64,000 nucleotides of DNA from Nitrospira defluvii (GCF_905220995.1 NZ_CAJNBJ010000002.1:62001-126000), one strand, 5' to 3'. Shown: positions 8,875 to 19,354, counted from the stretch's first letter. A program made the numbers and translations. Notes: a model not told the origin generated them from the sequence alone.

Positions 8875-11820
8875 CTAATTGCCTGTCAAATTGAGGTGGG
8901 CTCTGATCGGCTTCCCTTCCGACTGGGCCAGTTCCACTTCTACCAGAAAGACCCGATCCTCCGGCAAACCGCCCTGTTCGATCAAGCGCTCGCGAATGGC
9001 TTTGGCACGGCCTTGCGCCAACAGTCGCAACTCCGACTCCTCCACCCCCATGGCCGGCACCAACTGTTGCCGCAGTTCGTCGGCTGTCAGCACTCGCTCC
9101 ACGGATTTCCCTCCCGGCAGCTCTTCCTTCTTCATAGGCTGCTTGCCCAGCTTCTCCGCATAGAGATCGCTGAGCAGTTCGAACTCGCGAGAGGGCGAGA
9201 GGACCGCTTGGAGATTTTTTGTTCCCCCCTGCGTAAATCGTCGCTGCACATCGGCGGAAATTTTCTGCATCGCCAGCGCGTCACGATCACGAGCGGGATC
9301 GGCAGTCCCAATCACATCCACCCGCAACGCCGGTCGCTCCTGAAGCGCGTTGGCGATTGAGTCGATCTTCCGCTGCTCCGCTTCTCCCACCTCCTCGATC
9401 CCGGCGGCAAATTCGATGAACTGTAAGTCTTCTCCTCCGCCGCCCACGAGCCCACCCAGCGCCGAAAACGGCGAGGTGGCCACTTTCGTAATCAGATTGA
9501 CCAACGCATTGAGCACCACTCGGCCATAGCGGAAATCAGGTTCGTTCAAGTCCCCGCGCACCGGCAAGTCGATATCAATCAGGCCCCGCCGGTCTTTGAG
9601 CAATCCTACGGCCAGGCGCACCGGCAGACTCGTCGCATCCGGGCTATCGGTTTTTTCCCCGAAGGTCAGCTGGTCCACCAGCACCTTATTTTCCCCCACC
9701 AGCTGCTTCTTCGAGACTTGGTACATGAGGTCGAGCGACAGTTTCCCCTTGGTGATGGGATAGCCGACATATTTCCCCGCATAGGGCGAGACCGCCGTGA
9801 GATCTACCCCCTGGAACAGAAACGTCAGATGGGTGTACGCGTCTTCACTCAAGGGATTGATCTGGCCTTGAATCTTGATCGGCGCCACTTCGTCGACTTC
9901 ACCGGCCAACACCACCTGAGCCTTGGCCACCTGCTTGGAAGACAAGCCTTTGATGGTGCCGCTCAGATCAGTAATGCCTGTCGCCACGACCGGGTCGATC
10001 GATTCGTCGATGAAGGTCGCCGACAATTTGGACAACCGCACCACATCGATATCCACCGGCGTGGGGGCCGTCTTCTTACCGGGCGATTCGCGAGCCGCCG
10101 GCGGCGGGGTCGACTCTGCTGCCTGCGGTTCCGTCTTGCGCATCAGCTTCGAGAGGTTCAGCGAGCCGTCCTTCCCGGTAACCAGCCGAACCGCCGGATC
10201 GCGAAGTGCGATTTCGCCGATCTTGACCTTGGTCGGTGAGAGGTCCAGCTCCACCTTCTGCAATCCGAAGGCGGTCCATCCCAGAAATTCTTTCCCCGAC
10301 ACCCGCTCAGCCACATGCAACTTGTTCACCCCCACCTGGCCCACGTAGCGCAACATCGGTTCAGACTCGGGCCGGCTTCGATAGGTCACCTCACCGTCCA
10401 GTTCTACTTCACCATCGGTGATGTCCACCTGCATGGTGCGATCCAGGTAAGGTTGGAACGGCCGCAGGCCGATATGCGCCAATTTGAGCGAGAGCGACGC
10501 CTGCAGAGGGTCAAGTTGCAGAGTCCCCCGGCTGTCGAATGTTCCTTGCTGATTGAGGGTGAAACCGGCCGTCACCGGAATCGACCCTCGGAACGGCACG
10601 TGCAGATCCTTCGCGGTCACCTGCAGATTTTCGATGGTCACTTGCGCGGGCGTGGCGAGGGTCCGATCTTCAAACTCCACCTGTGACTTATCGACTTCGA
10701 CAGCCTGCACGTCGACGGTCCATGGGGGCCCCGCAGCGGCGGGAGCGGGTGGCTCCGTTGGTCCTGACGCCTTCTCCGGCGCAGGCACCGGAGCAAACAG
10801 CGGCTTGAAATTGACCACGCCATCCTCGGCCAACCAGGCACGAACGTCCGCACCGCTAAGAACGACTCCGCCAATCCCCAATACCCGTTGAGGAAGGTCC
10901 AAGCGGATACCGTGCACCCCCACAGAGGGCAGCGTGATCACCGGATCCCGACTCCCTGCCGCAGCCAACCGGAAATCGGCCAATTCAATCTTGGCATCGT
11001 TGATTTGGAGATTGACCGGAGCTTGGTGAGTGTCGAAATGGTAGCGTCCGTCGACAAGAAACGTCCCGCTCAGGATGTCGAATCGAAATCGGTCCCGAAG
11101 GCTGGGCCAGAACGTCGTGAGGTCGACATGCGACAGTGAGACATGACCATCCGATTCCAGCGGATCGAGGTGAAGCGTCCCCTCCCAAGCCAGGACTTCG
11201 CCCTCACCAAACTCCGCCGAGAAGGCATAGGCGTTCTCGCCCCCACGCCGCGTCCCGAAATTGCGCAACGTAATTTCAATCGGCACGACATCGATCGTGA
11301 TGGGCTGCTGTTTCGTATCATCCCGATATTCAATCACTCCCCGTTGAATACTGAGCAGGCGAATCTCCACCGGAGGAAGAGGCGTCTTCTGCGTCTTCGC
11401 TTCGGGCGCGACCGGTTGAGGCGGCTGTTCGGACGCCGGAGGGGCCAGACCGAGCAGGTTCAACGTGCCGTCCGTCCGCAGATGCATGAGCCCGAACGGG
11501 AGCGTCAGACGAATCTCGTCGAACGTGTAGGCGGAACTCACGAGGGAAGTCCCCTCGAAATCCACGAACAGTTCCTGAAAGCCGACCATCGGCGTCCGGT
11601 CCGGCTCCTGAATCTCGAAGCCCTTCAACGTGACGGAAAAGGTGAAGGGATTGATGCGAACATCGCCGAGCAGGACGGGATGCCGCAATCGCTCGGACAA
11701 GGCGGGAATCACATAGGTCTGCACCACATAGGGCGCGATGACAAAACCCAGCAGCGCGTAGAACGCCAGGCAGCCGCAGAGCAGGATGAGAACAATTCGG
11801 TTCCGCGCAAACAACGCCAT
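8875..11820 (-). CDS. DUF748 (AsmA-like) inner-membrane/periplasmic protein
   Basis: 981 residues from the ATG at 11818-11820. One N-terminal membrane segment (IVLILLCGCLAFYALLGFVI) is followed by a very long periplasmic part with repeated beta-rich modules (for example VEIRLLSIQRGVIEYRDDT and VTIENLQVTAKDLHVPF), typical of AsmA/DUF748 envelope lipid-homeostasis proteins. The C-terminal ~200 residues are helical and OmpA-like (VDVIGTADPARDRDALAMQK). The open frame continues to 11901, but its first ~27 codons translate the tRNA fragment at 11841-11885, so that start is an artefact. Before the integration at tRNA-Arg this gene lay ~20 nt downstream of the tRNA; its upstream region is now element DNA. 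Confidence 0.8.
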   Translation of the reverse strand: MALFARNRIVLILLCGCLAFYALLGFVIAPYVVQTYVIPALSERLRHPVLLGDVRINPFTFSVTLKGFEIQEPDRTPMVGFQELFVDFEGTSLVSSAYTFDEIRLTLPFGLMHLRTDGTLNLLGLAPPASEQPPQPVAPEAKTQKTPLPPVEIRLLSIQRGVIEYRDDTKQQPITIDVVPIEITLRNFGTRRGGENAYAFSAEFGEGEVLAWEGTLHLDPLESDGHVSLSHVDLTTFWPSLRDRFRFDILSGTFLVDGRYHFDTHQAPVNLQINDAKIELADFRLAAAGSRDPVITLPSVGVHGIRLDLPQRVLGIGGVVLSGADVRAWLAEDGVVNFKPLFAPVPAPEKASGPTEPPAPAAAGPPWTVDVQAVEVDKSQVEFEDRTLATPAQVTIENLQVTAKDLHVPFRGSIPVTAGFTLNQQGTFDSRGTLQLDPLQASLSLKLAHIGLRPFQPYLDRTMQVDITDGEVELDGEVTYRSRPESEPMLRYVGQVGVNKLHVAERVSGKEFLGWTAFGLQKVELDLSPTKVKIGEIALRDPAVRLVTGKDGSLNLSKLMRKTEPQAAESTPPPAARESPGKKTAPTPVDIDVVRLSKLSATFIDESIDPVVATGITDLSGTIKGLSSKQVAKAQVVLAGEVDEVAPIKIQGQINPLSEDAYTHLTFLFQGVDLTAVSPYAGKYVGYPITKGKLSLDLMYQVSKKQLVGENKVLVDQLTFGEKTDSPDATSLPVRLAVGLLKDRRGLIDIDLPVRGDLNEPDFRYGRVVLNALVNLITKVATSPFSALGGLVGGGGEDLQFIEFAAGIEEVGEAEQRKIDSIANALQERPALRVDVIGTADPARDRDALAMQKISADVQRRFTQGGTKNLQAVLSPSREFELLSDLYAEKLGKQPMKKEELPGGKSVERVLTADELRQQLVPAMGVEESELRLLAQGRAKAIRERLIEQGGLPEDRVFLVEVELAQSEGKPIRAHLNLTGN

Positions 11821-11840
11821 GTCAGGAACGGGATAGAAGA

Positions 11841-11885
11841 TGGTGCGCCCGGTTGGAATCGAACCAACGACCCTCAGCTTAGAAG
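11841..11885 (-). repeat. att site: displaced 3' half of tRNA-Arg (distal end of element)
   Basis: 45 nt matching 18963-19007, the 3' half of the intact tRNA-Arg from CCA back into the anticodon loop, at 43 of 45 positions. The two differences (11853 and 11867) fall on the two sides of one T-stem base pair and change C-G to T-A, keeping the pairing. Identity stops in the anticodon loop. This is the direct repeat expected when a tyrosine-recombinase element integrates into a tRNA 3' end and restores the gene with its own copy. Confidence 0.9.
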
Positions 11886-12009
11886 ACCCACCAGAAGCCA
11901 ATGATATTAATAAAGATTCAGTGTGATTGTATCGCCTAAACGAATGCTAAACCAAGCGAAAATCTTCCTTGCAGGTGGGACTAAGTAGGATTAGGTTTGA
12001 CTGGCAATC

Positions 12010-12049
12010 GGGAGCAAAACTGGGAGCGAACCGGGAGTGAAATCGGGAG
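12010..12049 (+). repeat. four phased GGGAG repeats (candidate recombinase arm sites)
   Basis: GGGAG occurs at 12010, 12022, 12033 and 12045, spaced 12, 11 and 12 nt, close to one helical turn, each followed by C/T and mostly A/G-rich bases. The same motif at the same 12-nt spacing occurs near the other end of the element (18899 and 18911). The position just inside both ends fits arm-type binding sites for the integrase or Xis; this is inference. Confidence 0.5.
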
Positions 12050-12115
12050 TGGGTTCTGATAGATTCCCCTCTCATTTCACAACGATTTTTACGACGCTTT
12101 CAATGTAGGAAGCAC

Positions 12116-12619
12116 ATGGATCCTCTCTTCAGACCGTATAGAACCTGGTTTTGGGGTATGGCAATTTTCCTGGTCGGTTCAGCCATCTCTGGCCATATCT
12201 ATGCAGCGGAAGGCCAGCCAGACTTCTACCTCATAATGAAACATTGTGAGACGTCCGCAGGCTATCTCACGTCACCGGACGCTCCAATAAAACGCCTTCA
12301 ACCCGCACCCATCCACTTCGAATGCTTCCGACCATCGAACAAGAGTGTGAAGTGTAATCTAAAATTTTCAGAGGGAGACGCAGGACTAAAAGGGGCAGAA
12401 GCAAAGTTTGACGTTATTTTTGATGTACCTCCATCGCTGCTACTGGCTAATAAGCACTTTGCAGATTTTGCAGCTATTGATTCTGTGAACCATTCTGCCG
12501 TGGTGGTTACTCGCATGCTTGAAGATGAATATCTTGCCTCAAAGGTTTGCCACGGTGATTTTATCACTGCCTTTGAAATGGAGGGGATACTGGAGCTTGA
12601 AAATGCCATCCGTCAATAA
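12116..12619 (+). CDS. exported hypothetical protein (element cargo)
   Basis: 167 residues; ATG at 12116 with AGGAA upstream. A signal peptide is visible (WFWGMAIFLVGSAISGHIYA, cleavage after the Ala-rich end), followed by a ~130-residue periplasmic domain with four cysteines (for example MKHCETSAGYL, HFECFRPSNKSVKCNL, SKVCHGDF), probably two disulfides. No family recognised. It lies just inside the left att site and is convergent with the KAP gene. Confidence 0.6.
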   Translation: MDPLFRPYRTWFWGMAIFLVGSAISGHIYAAEGQPDFYLIMKHCETSAGYLTSPDAPIKRLQPAPIHFECFRPSNKSVKCNLKFSEGDAGLKGAEAKFDVIFDVPPSLLLANKHFADFAAIDSVNHSAVVVTRMLEDEYLASKVCHGDFITAFEMEGILELENAIRQ

Positions 12620-12779
12620 GGCTTTGGCGAGTGGGACGCAGAACCGGATCACAATTTTCTCTTACCGGCGCTTTCTTCCTATTGACCTTTCTTGCTAACG
12701 CCTGAAGCTGCTTTCTCTCCGAATGGTAGATCGATTGAAGGCAGCAGTATCTCAGCACCTTCATCCATACGATATTTCA

Positions 12780-15380
12780 TCACTCTCCTGATTGTTTTTG
12801 AAGCCATTTCTTGTAGGTCTCTTCGTACAACAAAACCACCTTTTGGTCCTTTTCCGTCATGGGAACAGTGCCCTTCATTTGAAGCACTAGCTCCATAAAA
12901 ATTTTGGGGTCATGCACTTTTTCGAAATGCGGAAAATCGAACGTGCCGGGCGAATCAAATCCGGCGAAATGCCGAACGAAGCCGCTTAAGATATCTATTA
13001 CTCTTCTTGGCGTCTTCTGGGAGAGTTTAAGAACATAAGACTCGACTAGAGCCTTACTGTTTCCATTGCATGTCCTCCAATCACTCCCCCATTCACTCAG
13101 CACAAAATTCGCATCCGCAGGCATTACGTCAAAAATGTCTCTTCCGCCTTCAATAAGATACGCTGCAAGGCGTTCGGTGATAATCGTTCGCAGATGACCC
13201 AGATTGGCCCTTTCCGCAATGTTGAACATTGAGACTTGTGCTGCTCTATGACATGAATATGTTATTAGGGCAGCTAAGGCTAAATCGGAATTGCCGACTA
13301 CATCTTCAAGCAGTAGTCTCAAGTCATCATCCTTCGCACGATCATTAATAAGACGTAAAATTAATCGTTCGGCCCTAGCATACTCCGTTCTCCACACCTC
13401 TAAGTTCCGTCGATCAAGTAATGGAGCGGTTCGGTAAAGCCCACGAACAACAGCCTGAAGACGCTCTTGATTTAAAAGCTGAGAAAAAATGGCTATTTTT
13501 CCAACAAACTGCGTGAGCTTTTCATCTTCTTTATATTTGGAAAAAGTCGTATCGACGAATACTTCGGCAGCTGACTGGTCTAGCGCATTTAAGTCGGAGA
13601 GGAACTTCGATACGAGAGAATCTGGAATGTCGTCTATGGGTGAGCGATACATAAAGTATTTGGGGAAGCACTCGGGATGGGTCAAACGTTTTTCGCTCCT
13701 ATAGGTAGCTGCACTCCCACTATGGTTTACCCCCCGGCCATGAAAACCGCTTTCGATCTGCACAAAAAACAACTCTTCAAGTATTACGCGGGCCACATCG
13801 GCCTGATGGAGACCTTGCAAAATAAGATTGATATGCTCATCAATTTCCCTACTACGCTCATCAGCTCCACCAGGTAACGGGTCAGCCAGTTTGAGTTCCA
13901 TTGTCCATGCAGGAACATAAAACCAGGGGTTCACCCAAATATCTTTGTAGAGAGCCGGCCAATTGACACGAATCGCCTCTAGAAGACAAAAGTCAAACAA
14001 ATTTACTTCGTGTACCACGGCGGGTAACGACCCTCTTAAACTGTTCAGATATCGTTTGGCTTGACGAAGATTGGTGAAGAGTTTCTTAAATGAAGGCTGG
14101 TAAAAGCCCACCATTTTCTCATCGAAGTTGTTCCTGACGCTGTCATCTATTTTTAGCGTATCAAAAAGTCTGTCAATAGCCGACCTGTGCTTCCCAGTGT
14201 CTAGCGAATCCGACATGAGAAGAAAGCGATCTATCAATTTCTGTTCGGCCGCGGGAAGTTTGACAATCTGCTGAATAATCTTCTCTAGATAAGCGGGATC
14301 GACATTTATGGCGTCCTTCAGAAGTTTATGAATCATTGAATGATCAAAACATAGGACAAAAATTGTGTTTCTGAAACGCGCTGTCAGTCCGATCAATTTA
14401 AACAGTGCCTCAACTTGGCTGGAGCGGAGCCTGTCTATGTCATCAATTATAATAATAAGGCGACGGCCCGTATGATTTATGAAATTTGCTATCTCATTGT
14501 GAAGCGCGATCGGATCATCGCTGAACGTAAAATCGACTCCAAGAAATTTAAGCCCTGGCGTCAATAAGTCTCGGTATCGGTGAATCGTACGCCGTATACC
14601 AACGCAGCTATATTCCCTGAGTACCGCTCTTTCTAATGCCGAATAAAATGAGTTCACCAGTGAGGCGTCGGTCGAGACATACCAAGGATTAAATGAGACT
14701 AGAATAGCGTCTGGATTACGCCGAAGTCTGCGTTGCAGTAAATTGAGAACGGATGTTTTTCCTTCGCCCCACCCACCGTCGAGACTGAATACATAGGGTG
14801 CGCGTAGAGGCAGTCCGACAATTTGGTCAGTCAGTGCGTTGACGAATTCAACTCTATTTAGGATATCCTCCTCGTCGCGGGTAATTGGATCATCGAAAAT
14901 TTCAGCACTTTGGTTTTGCTTCAAGGTTAAGCTTGTAGAGGAAGCCGCATTGGATGGATGAAACAGTTTAACTGTCCAAATTCCGACCATGCCTACAAGG
15001 CACACTAGGAACCATCTGAACTCGTCTGAAGCACTGACCAAGAAGAGGGAAAGTATAGATTTCCAGTACAACACTACGACTGTTGTCAAGAAGGCAACGA
15101 GTAACGATGCGGCAATGTCAATATACTGTAACGGAGGATTCTGAAGTTCTTTGGTTCGTCGATAACGGGCCCAATAATGGCTCGACCTTTTGTATAGCAG
15201 CACCAAAAAGCTCAGGCCAACTAACAGCACCGTAAGCCAGAGTCGATAATCTTTAACTGCCACAAGCTGCCTAATAGCCGATTGTTTTACCAAATAATGT
15301 ATAGAAAATGACGTTGCGCACCCTAACAGGCATGCGATCGTAAAAGGCTTACGGTTATCCCAGATGTATTGAAGGTTCAT
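12780..15380 (-). CDS. KAP-family P-loop NTPase with N-terminal membrane segments
   Basis: 866 residues. There are four hydrophobic segments at about 12-30, 46-63, 87-105 and 121-140. The KAP NTPase core follows: Walker A GGWGEGKTS (202-210), the family motif FNPWYVS (~230-236) and Walker B RLIIIIDDIDRL (~307-318), then a long helical C-terminus. KAP NTPases are membrane-associated STAND-like ATPases; several occur in phage-defence contexts, but the role here is inferred only from its place as element cargo. Base composition is lower in GC than surrounding genes, a sign of transfer. No ribosome site is obvious at the ATG. Confidence 0.85.
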   Translation of the reverse strand: MNLQYIWDNRKPFTIACLLGCATSFSIHYLVKQSAIRQLVAVKDYRLWLTVLLVGLSFLVLLYKRSSHYWARYRRTKELQNPPLQYIDIAASLLVAFLTTVVVLYWKSILSLFLVSASDEFRWFLVCLVGMVGIWTVKLFHPSNAASSTSLTLKQNQSAEIFDDPITRDEEDILNRVEFVNALTDQIVGLPLRAPYVFSLDGGWGEGKTSVLNLLQRRLRRNPDAILVSFNPWYVSTDASLVNSFYSALERAVLREYSCVGIRRTIHRYRDLLTPGLKFLGVDFTFSDDPIALHNEIANFINHTGRRLIIIIDDIDRLRSSQVEALFKLIGLTARFRNTIFVLCFDHSMIHKLLKDAINVDPAYLEKIIQQIVKLPAAEQKLIDRFLLMSDSLDTGKHRSAIDRLFDTLKIDDSVRNNFDEKMVGFYQPSFKKLFTNLRQAKRYLNSLRGSLPAVVHEVNLFDFCLLEAIRVNWPALYKDIWVNPWFYVPAWTMELKLADPLPGGADERSREIDEHINLILQGLHQADVARVILEELFFVQIESGFHGRGVNHSGSAATYRSEKRLTHPECFPKYFMYRSPIDDIPDSLVSKFLSDLNALDQSAAEVFVDTTFSKYKEDEKLTQFVGKIAIFSQLLNQERLQAVVRGLYRTAPLLDRRNLEVWRTEYARAERLILRLINDRAKDDDLRLLLEDVVGNSDLALAALITYSCHRAAQVSMFNIAERANLGHLRTIITERLAAYLIEGGRDIFDVMPADANFVLSEWGSDWRTCNGNSKALVESYVLKLSQKTPRRVIDILSGFVRHFAGFDSPGTFDFPHFEKVHDPKIFMELVLQMKGTVPMTEKDQKVVLLYEETYKKWLQKQSGE

Positions 15381-15536
15381 AACTTTACAATGCTAAGGCG
15401 TTGACTTTTATACCGGCCCATTTGTCCAGTCAAGACAGAGGAGTTCGTAATACTCCTCACATTGCTATCTTCGTCAGTGCTGGCAATAGAAACACGCACC
15501 GCGTAATGCTACTTTGACCATATAGATCAAGTGAAG

Positions 15537-15593
15537 CGGGGGCTGCGCCCCCGATCCCCCCGGCCGTCCGGTCCAGTGGTCCGGAACGGCCGG
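15537..15593. other. tandem strong hairpins in the element (candidate replication or regulatory site)
   Basis: In the 422-nt gene-free stretch 15381-15802 two hairpins sit side by side. The first is CGGGGGC/GCCCCCG with a 3-nt loop (15537-15553). The second, CCGGCCGTCCGGTCC with GGTCCGGAACGGCCGG (15560-15593), is paired around a 3-nt loop with one bulge and one mismatch. No gene is visible in the rest of the stretch. They lie downstream of the HUH-Rep-like operon and could be a single- or double-strand origin, an oriT-like site or a terminator; not resolved. Confidence 0.45.
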
Positions 15594-15802
15594 GCGGCCT
15601 CGTTGGGCGAAATCTTTGCGTGACCAATCTCCCCATGGTTTCAGTATCCCTATTCTCTTCTGTCCGTTTGACACCAACCTTACCCAGAACGGCGGCCAAG
15701 CTGACGCATCGCCGCCTTATGCAAGGACGGAGCATCGTTCCCTCTCACCCGTAGCGGATAGGGGACGGGTGACAGGGACACATTGATTAGATCGGGCAAG
15801 CC

Positions 15803-16045
15803 TCACCGTCGCCGGGTAAGCCCCGCACAGTCCACACAGAGCCAGATTTCGCATATGACGTCATGCTCCCTATAACAAAACCGTACCCACGCCCGTTCGA
15901 ATTGGCAGAACTCGCACAGCCGCTCCTTCGTATGTTCAGGACAGAGCCAGGCTTTGCGAGCCCGGTCATAGGTGGTCGCTTCCCGTCCGCAACAGGCTGG
16001 ACCAAAGAGACTCGGCAGCTTCAGATCGCATCGATGCCAGATCAT
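15803..16045 (-). CDS. small Cys-rich zinc-binding protein
   Basis: 80 residues; ATG at 16043-16045 with GGAGG seven bases upstream, starting 2 nt after the stop of the preceding gene. Cysteines are paired as ACCGREATTY, WLCPEH, RLCEFCQFERAWVRFC and IWLCVDC, suggesting two zinc knuckles. It is the last gene of a three-gene operon (Xis-like, Rep-like, this). Unknown function; perhaps a DNA- or Rep-binding accessory. Confidence 0.65.
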   Translation of the reverse strand: MIWHRCDLKLPSLFGPACCGREATTYDRARKAWLCPEHTKERLCEFCQFERAWVRFCYREHDVICEIWLCVDCAGLTRRR

Positions 16046-16047
16046 GG

Positions 16048-16761
16048 TCACACCTCCTGATAGACAAGCCCTTTTCCCAGCACGAGTTGCAGAATGGTGC
16101 CGCTGAACCAGATGGGGTGTCCCGAGAGCAGATCCTCCCAGGTCTTGATAAAGACGAGGCGCGGTATTTCGATCTCCCCTCTGATCCGGCGATACGCGTT
16201 CCTGGTGGACCATTGATGCCGCATCTCTTCCCACAGTCGGCTGATGGGAAAGCCAAGCGAGCGCTTCCAGGACCAGCACATGTTCACGTAGCCGCATTGA
16301 TCCTGGACATACTGGCTGATGACGTAGCGGCTCAGACGGTTTCGGGAACGATGACTAGGCTGATAGGCCTTGATCCAGACCACCGGAGCCCCGTGGAGGG
16401 CCTGCCATTGAGACGAGAGCCATTCCTGGGAAATCCAGAAGCGACGAGCCCGTTCTCCATCCGGCACCCGCCAGGCCCAGAAAATGTGGAGGACGCCATG
16501 CCCCTCTTCTGTCCGGACCTGGTAATACTCCAAGCCTTGAAAACCAAGCTGCCGCTCAATCCGTTGACGCAGTTGCTTGTGATGGTAGGTCAACTTCTCC
16601 GCATCCCCGCCTTCTGCAGTCGACAGCGTGACCCACAGGACTTGGAACTGGTGGCACTCCCAGAACCACAGGAGCGACCGGACCCGGTGATAGCCCCGTT
16701 TCTGTTTCCTGGTCCATTCGCCGGCGACGGGCTCCCGTCGGAACTCCTTCCAGCGGCTCAT
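16048..16761 (-). CDS. putative rolling-circle (HUH-like) replication protein
   Basis: 237 residues; ATG at 16759-16761 overlaps the stop of the Xis-like gene by 4 nt (ATGA) and has AAGGTG upstream. Two blocks resemble Rep motifs: EEGHGVLHIFWAW (~residue 90), with a His-U-x arrangement like the HUH metal site, and RYVISQYVQDQ (~150), with tyrosines placed like the catalytic Y motif. It is rich in Trp and Arg. Assignment to HUH Reps is tentative; the second HUH histidine is not evident. Context in an integrating element next to strong hairpins supports a replication role. Confidence 0.45.
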   Translation of the reverse strand: MSRWKEFRREPVAGEWTRKQKRGYHRVRSLLWFWECHQFQVLWVTLSTAEGGDAEKLTYHHKQLRQRIERQLGFQGLEYYQVRTEEGHGVLHIFWAWRVPDGERARRFWISQEWLSSQWQALHGAPVVWIKAYQPSHRSRNRLSRYVISQYVQDQCGYVNMCWSWKRSLGFPISRLWEEMRHQWSTRNAYRRIRGEIEIPRLVFIKTWEDLLSGHPIWFSGTILQLVLGKGLVYQEV

Positions 16762-16967
16762 CGGGCACCTTCCGGCTGGGGAATTACCGGCCTGAGGCCG
16801 GCAGAGAGAATCCGTTCCAGTTCCTCGATGGGAATCCGCACGGCGCGCACCGACGGCTTCACATAGGCAATCTGCCGCTTCAGGATGTACTTCCTGATTG
16901 TGCTTTCCTTGAGCCCTAACCGGTTCGCGGCTTCTCGAATGGTGATCAATTTTGTACTCGGGACCAT
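16758..16967 (-). CDS. excisionase/MerR-type helix-turn-helix protein
   Basis: 69 residues; ATG at 16965-16967 with a perfect AAGGAGG. The HTH signature is clear: ITIREAANRLGLKESTIRKY followed by AYVKPSVRAVRIPIEEL, as in excisionase-family DNA-binding proteins. It starts the leftward operon of the element and lies next to an inverted repeat (16996-17034) that may be its operator. Likely a directionality factor for the integrase and/or a repressor. Confidence 0.8.
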   Translation of the reverse strand: MVPSTKLITIREAANRLGLKESTIRKYILKRQIAYVKPSVRAVRIPIEELERILSAGLRPVIPQPEGAR

Positions 16968-16995
16968 CGGACACCTCCTTGAAACAATGGTTGTG

Positions 16996-17038
16996 AAGAG
17001 TCACGCTTATTCATTTTTACGCGTGATGACTCTTGACA
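16996..17038. promoter_or_regulatory. inverted repeat and possible promoter between divergent element genes
   Basis: AAGAGTCACGC (16996-17006) is mirrored by GCGTGATGACTCTT (17021-17034), an 11-bp inverted repeat with a 3-nt insertion. TTGACA at 17033-17038 overlaps its right arm and could be a -35 for the rightward CGNR/integrase operon; a TACACT lies 19 nt further on, so the -10 is weak. A binding site for the Xis-like HTH protein is inferred. Confidence 0.45.
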
Positions 17039-17169
17039 GCCATTAGCAGTGAGGAGGTACACTTGCCAAACAAATTCCGGTCAAGACGGTCCTTCAACGG
17101 GACACTTTTTTTAGTGGTGTTGGGATCGGGAAGACAAAGAGGGTTCGGTATCAGAAAGGAGTGGAAGGC

Positions 17170-17809
17170 ATGAGCGCACAGGGGAAAGCCGAGCAGGACT
17201 TCCAACTGGAGTACCAGAAAGCGATTGAACGTATCCGCACAATGCCGGATGGCGCCGTCGGGTGGGTGCTCACTTTCCTGCAAACGAACCTCGAAGCCCT
17301 GACACCAACGGAGTGGACCCTGGTGGCGTTCGAAGTCGCGGCCTTTGTCGATGAGACGGGAGATCGATTCGGCGGGATGGTCGCCCCGGAAAGTGGCTGG
17401 AGCGTGGAAGGGGTGCCCAACGCGAAGAATTACCAGACGATTCCCAGTCGCAAAGAAGCCCTGGACATTCAGGCCACAGTCCTGGAGCAGTTAGAACTCT
17501 ATTGGCATGAAGGATACACCGCCTTCACGTTTCCGCAGATGACGCTGGTCGTGGTCTCGCCCGGCGAGGGCTCTGACGAGGCCGGGACAATCTTCGTGAG
17601 CGCGAAACGCAAGGCCAAGGAGTTTGAGTACCGCTTTGTACACCTCCTGGCCCAGTCGGGAGACTACATTCGACGCTGTCCGGAATGCGCCAAGATCTAT
17701 TTAGCGATCAGACGCGACCAGCTATACTGTCAGCCGCGCTGCCAAAACCGAGTCGCGGCGAGAAAGTGGCGCGAGGCCCAGAAGACCGGGGAGCGAAAGG
17801 AGAGCCACC

Positions 17810-17835
<26 letters not shown>
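17170..17835 (+). CDS. CGNR-type zinc-finger protein
   Basis: 221 residues; ATG at 17170 with AAGGAG eight bases upstream (a GTG at 17161 is weaker). The C-terminus holds RRCPECAKIYLAIRR and LYCQPRCQNRVAARKWRE, a four-Cys zinc finger with the conserved NR and basic tail of CGNR domains, which bind nucleic acid. The N-terminal ~150 residues are not recognised. It overlaps the integrase start by 26 nt, so the two are translationally coupled and it may regulate int. Confidence 0.7.
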
Positions 17836-19039
<1,204 letters not shown>

Positions 19040-19354
19040 GCGTTATCTGTCACTCACTTCGGAGAAGTCTACCCAAGCGACGATTCTCTCGATGTTCCTG
19101 GTCTGTCCTTCTGTATCCATCCGTGATTCAGCCAAAGAGCCTGAGTCAGGCACTACAACTCAATCGCCCTCACTTATACAAGAAGACGTGTCGGGATTCC
19201 AGGACTCCGCTGTTGAGACCTGTTCATGAGGGACCAGAAGGGATCGGCAGGCTCCCCGGAGGCAAGGAGTTGTTGTGTGCAGAAACCTCTCAGCGAGCCG
19301 GACGCAGCGGGGGGACGATGATCAGCATCTCGTGCCAGACCGGGGCCAAACTGC
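19040..19354. other. gene-free stretch between tRNA-Arg and arsC
   Basis: 315 nt holding the tRNA-Arg promoter region and the 3' flank of the ars operon. I see no convincing coding frame, RNA or strong hairpin. Confidence 0.4.

Noticed and set aside
8875-11901. DUF748 gene starting at 11901
   Set aside because: The first ~27 codons are the displaced tRNA fragment; the membrane segment begins right after the ATG at 11818-11820.
16087-16866. 259-codon plus-strand frame opposite the Rep-like gene
   Set aside because: The minus-strand gene has a ribosome site and an ATGA overlap with the Xis-like gene; the plus frame has neither.
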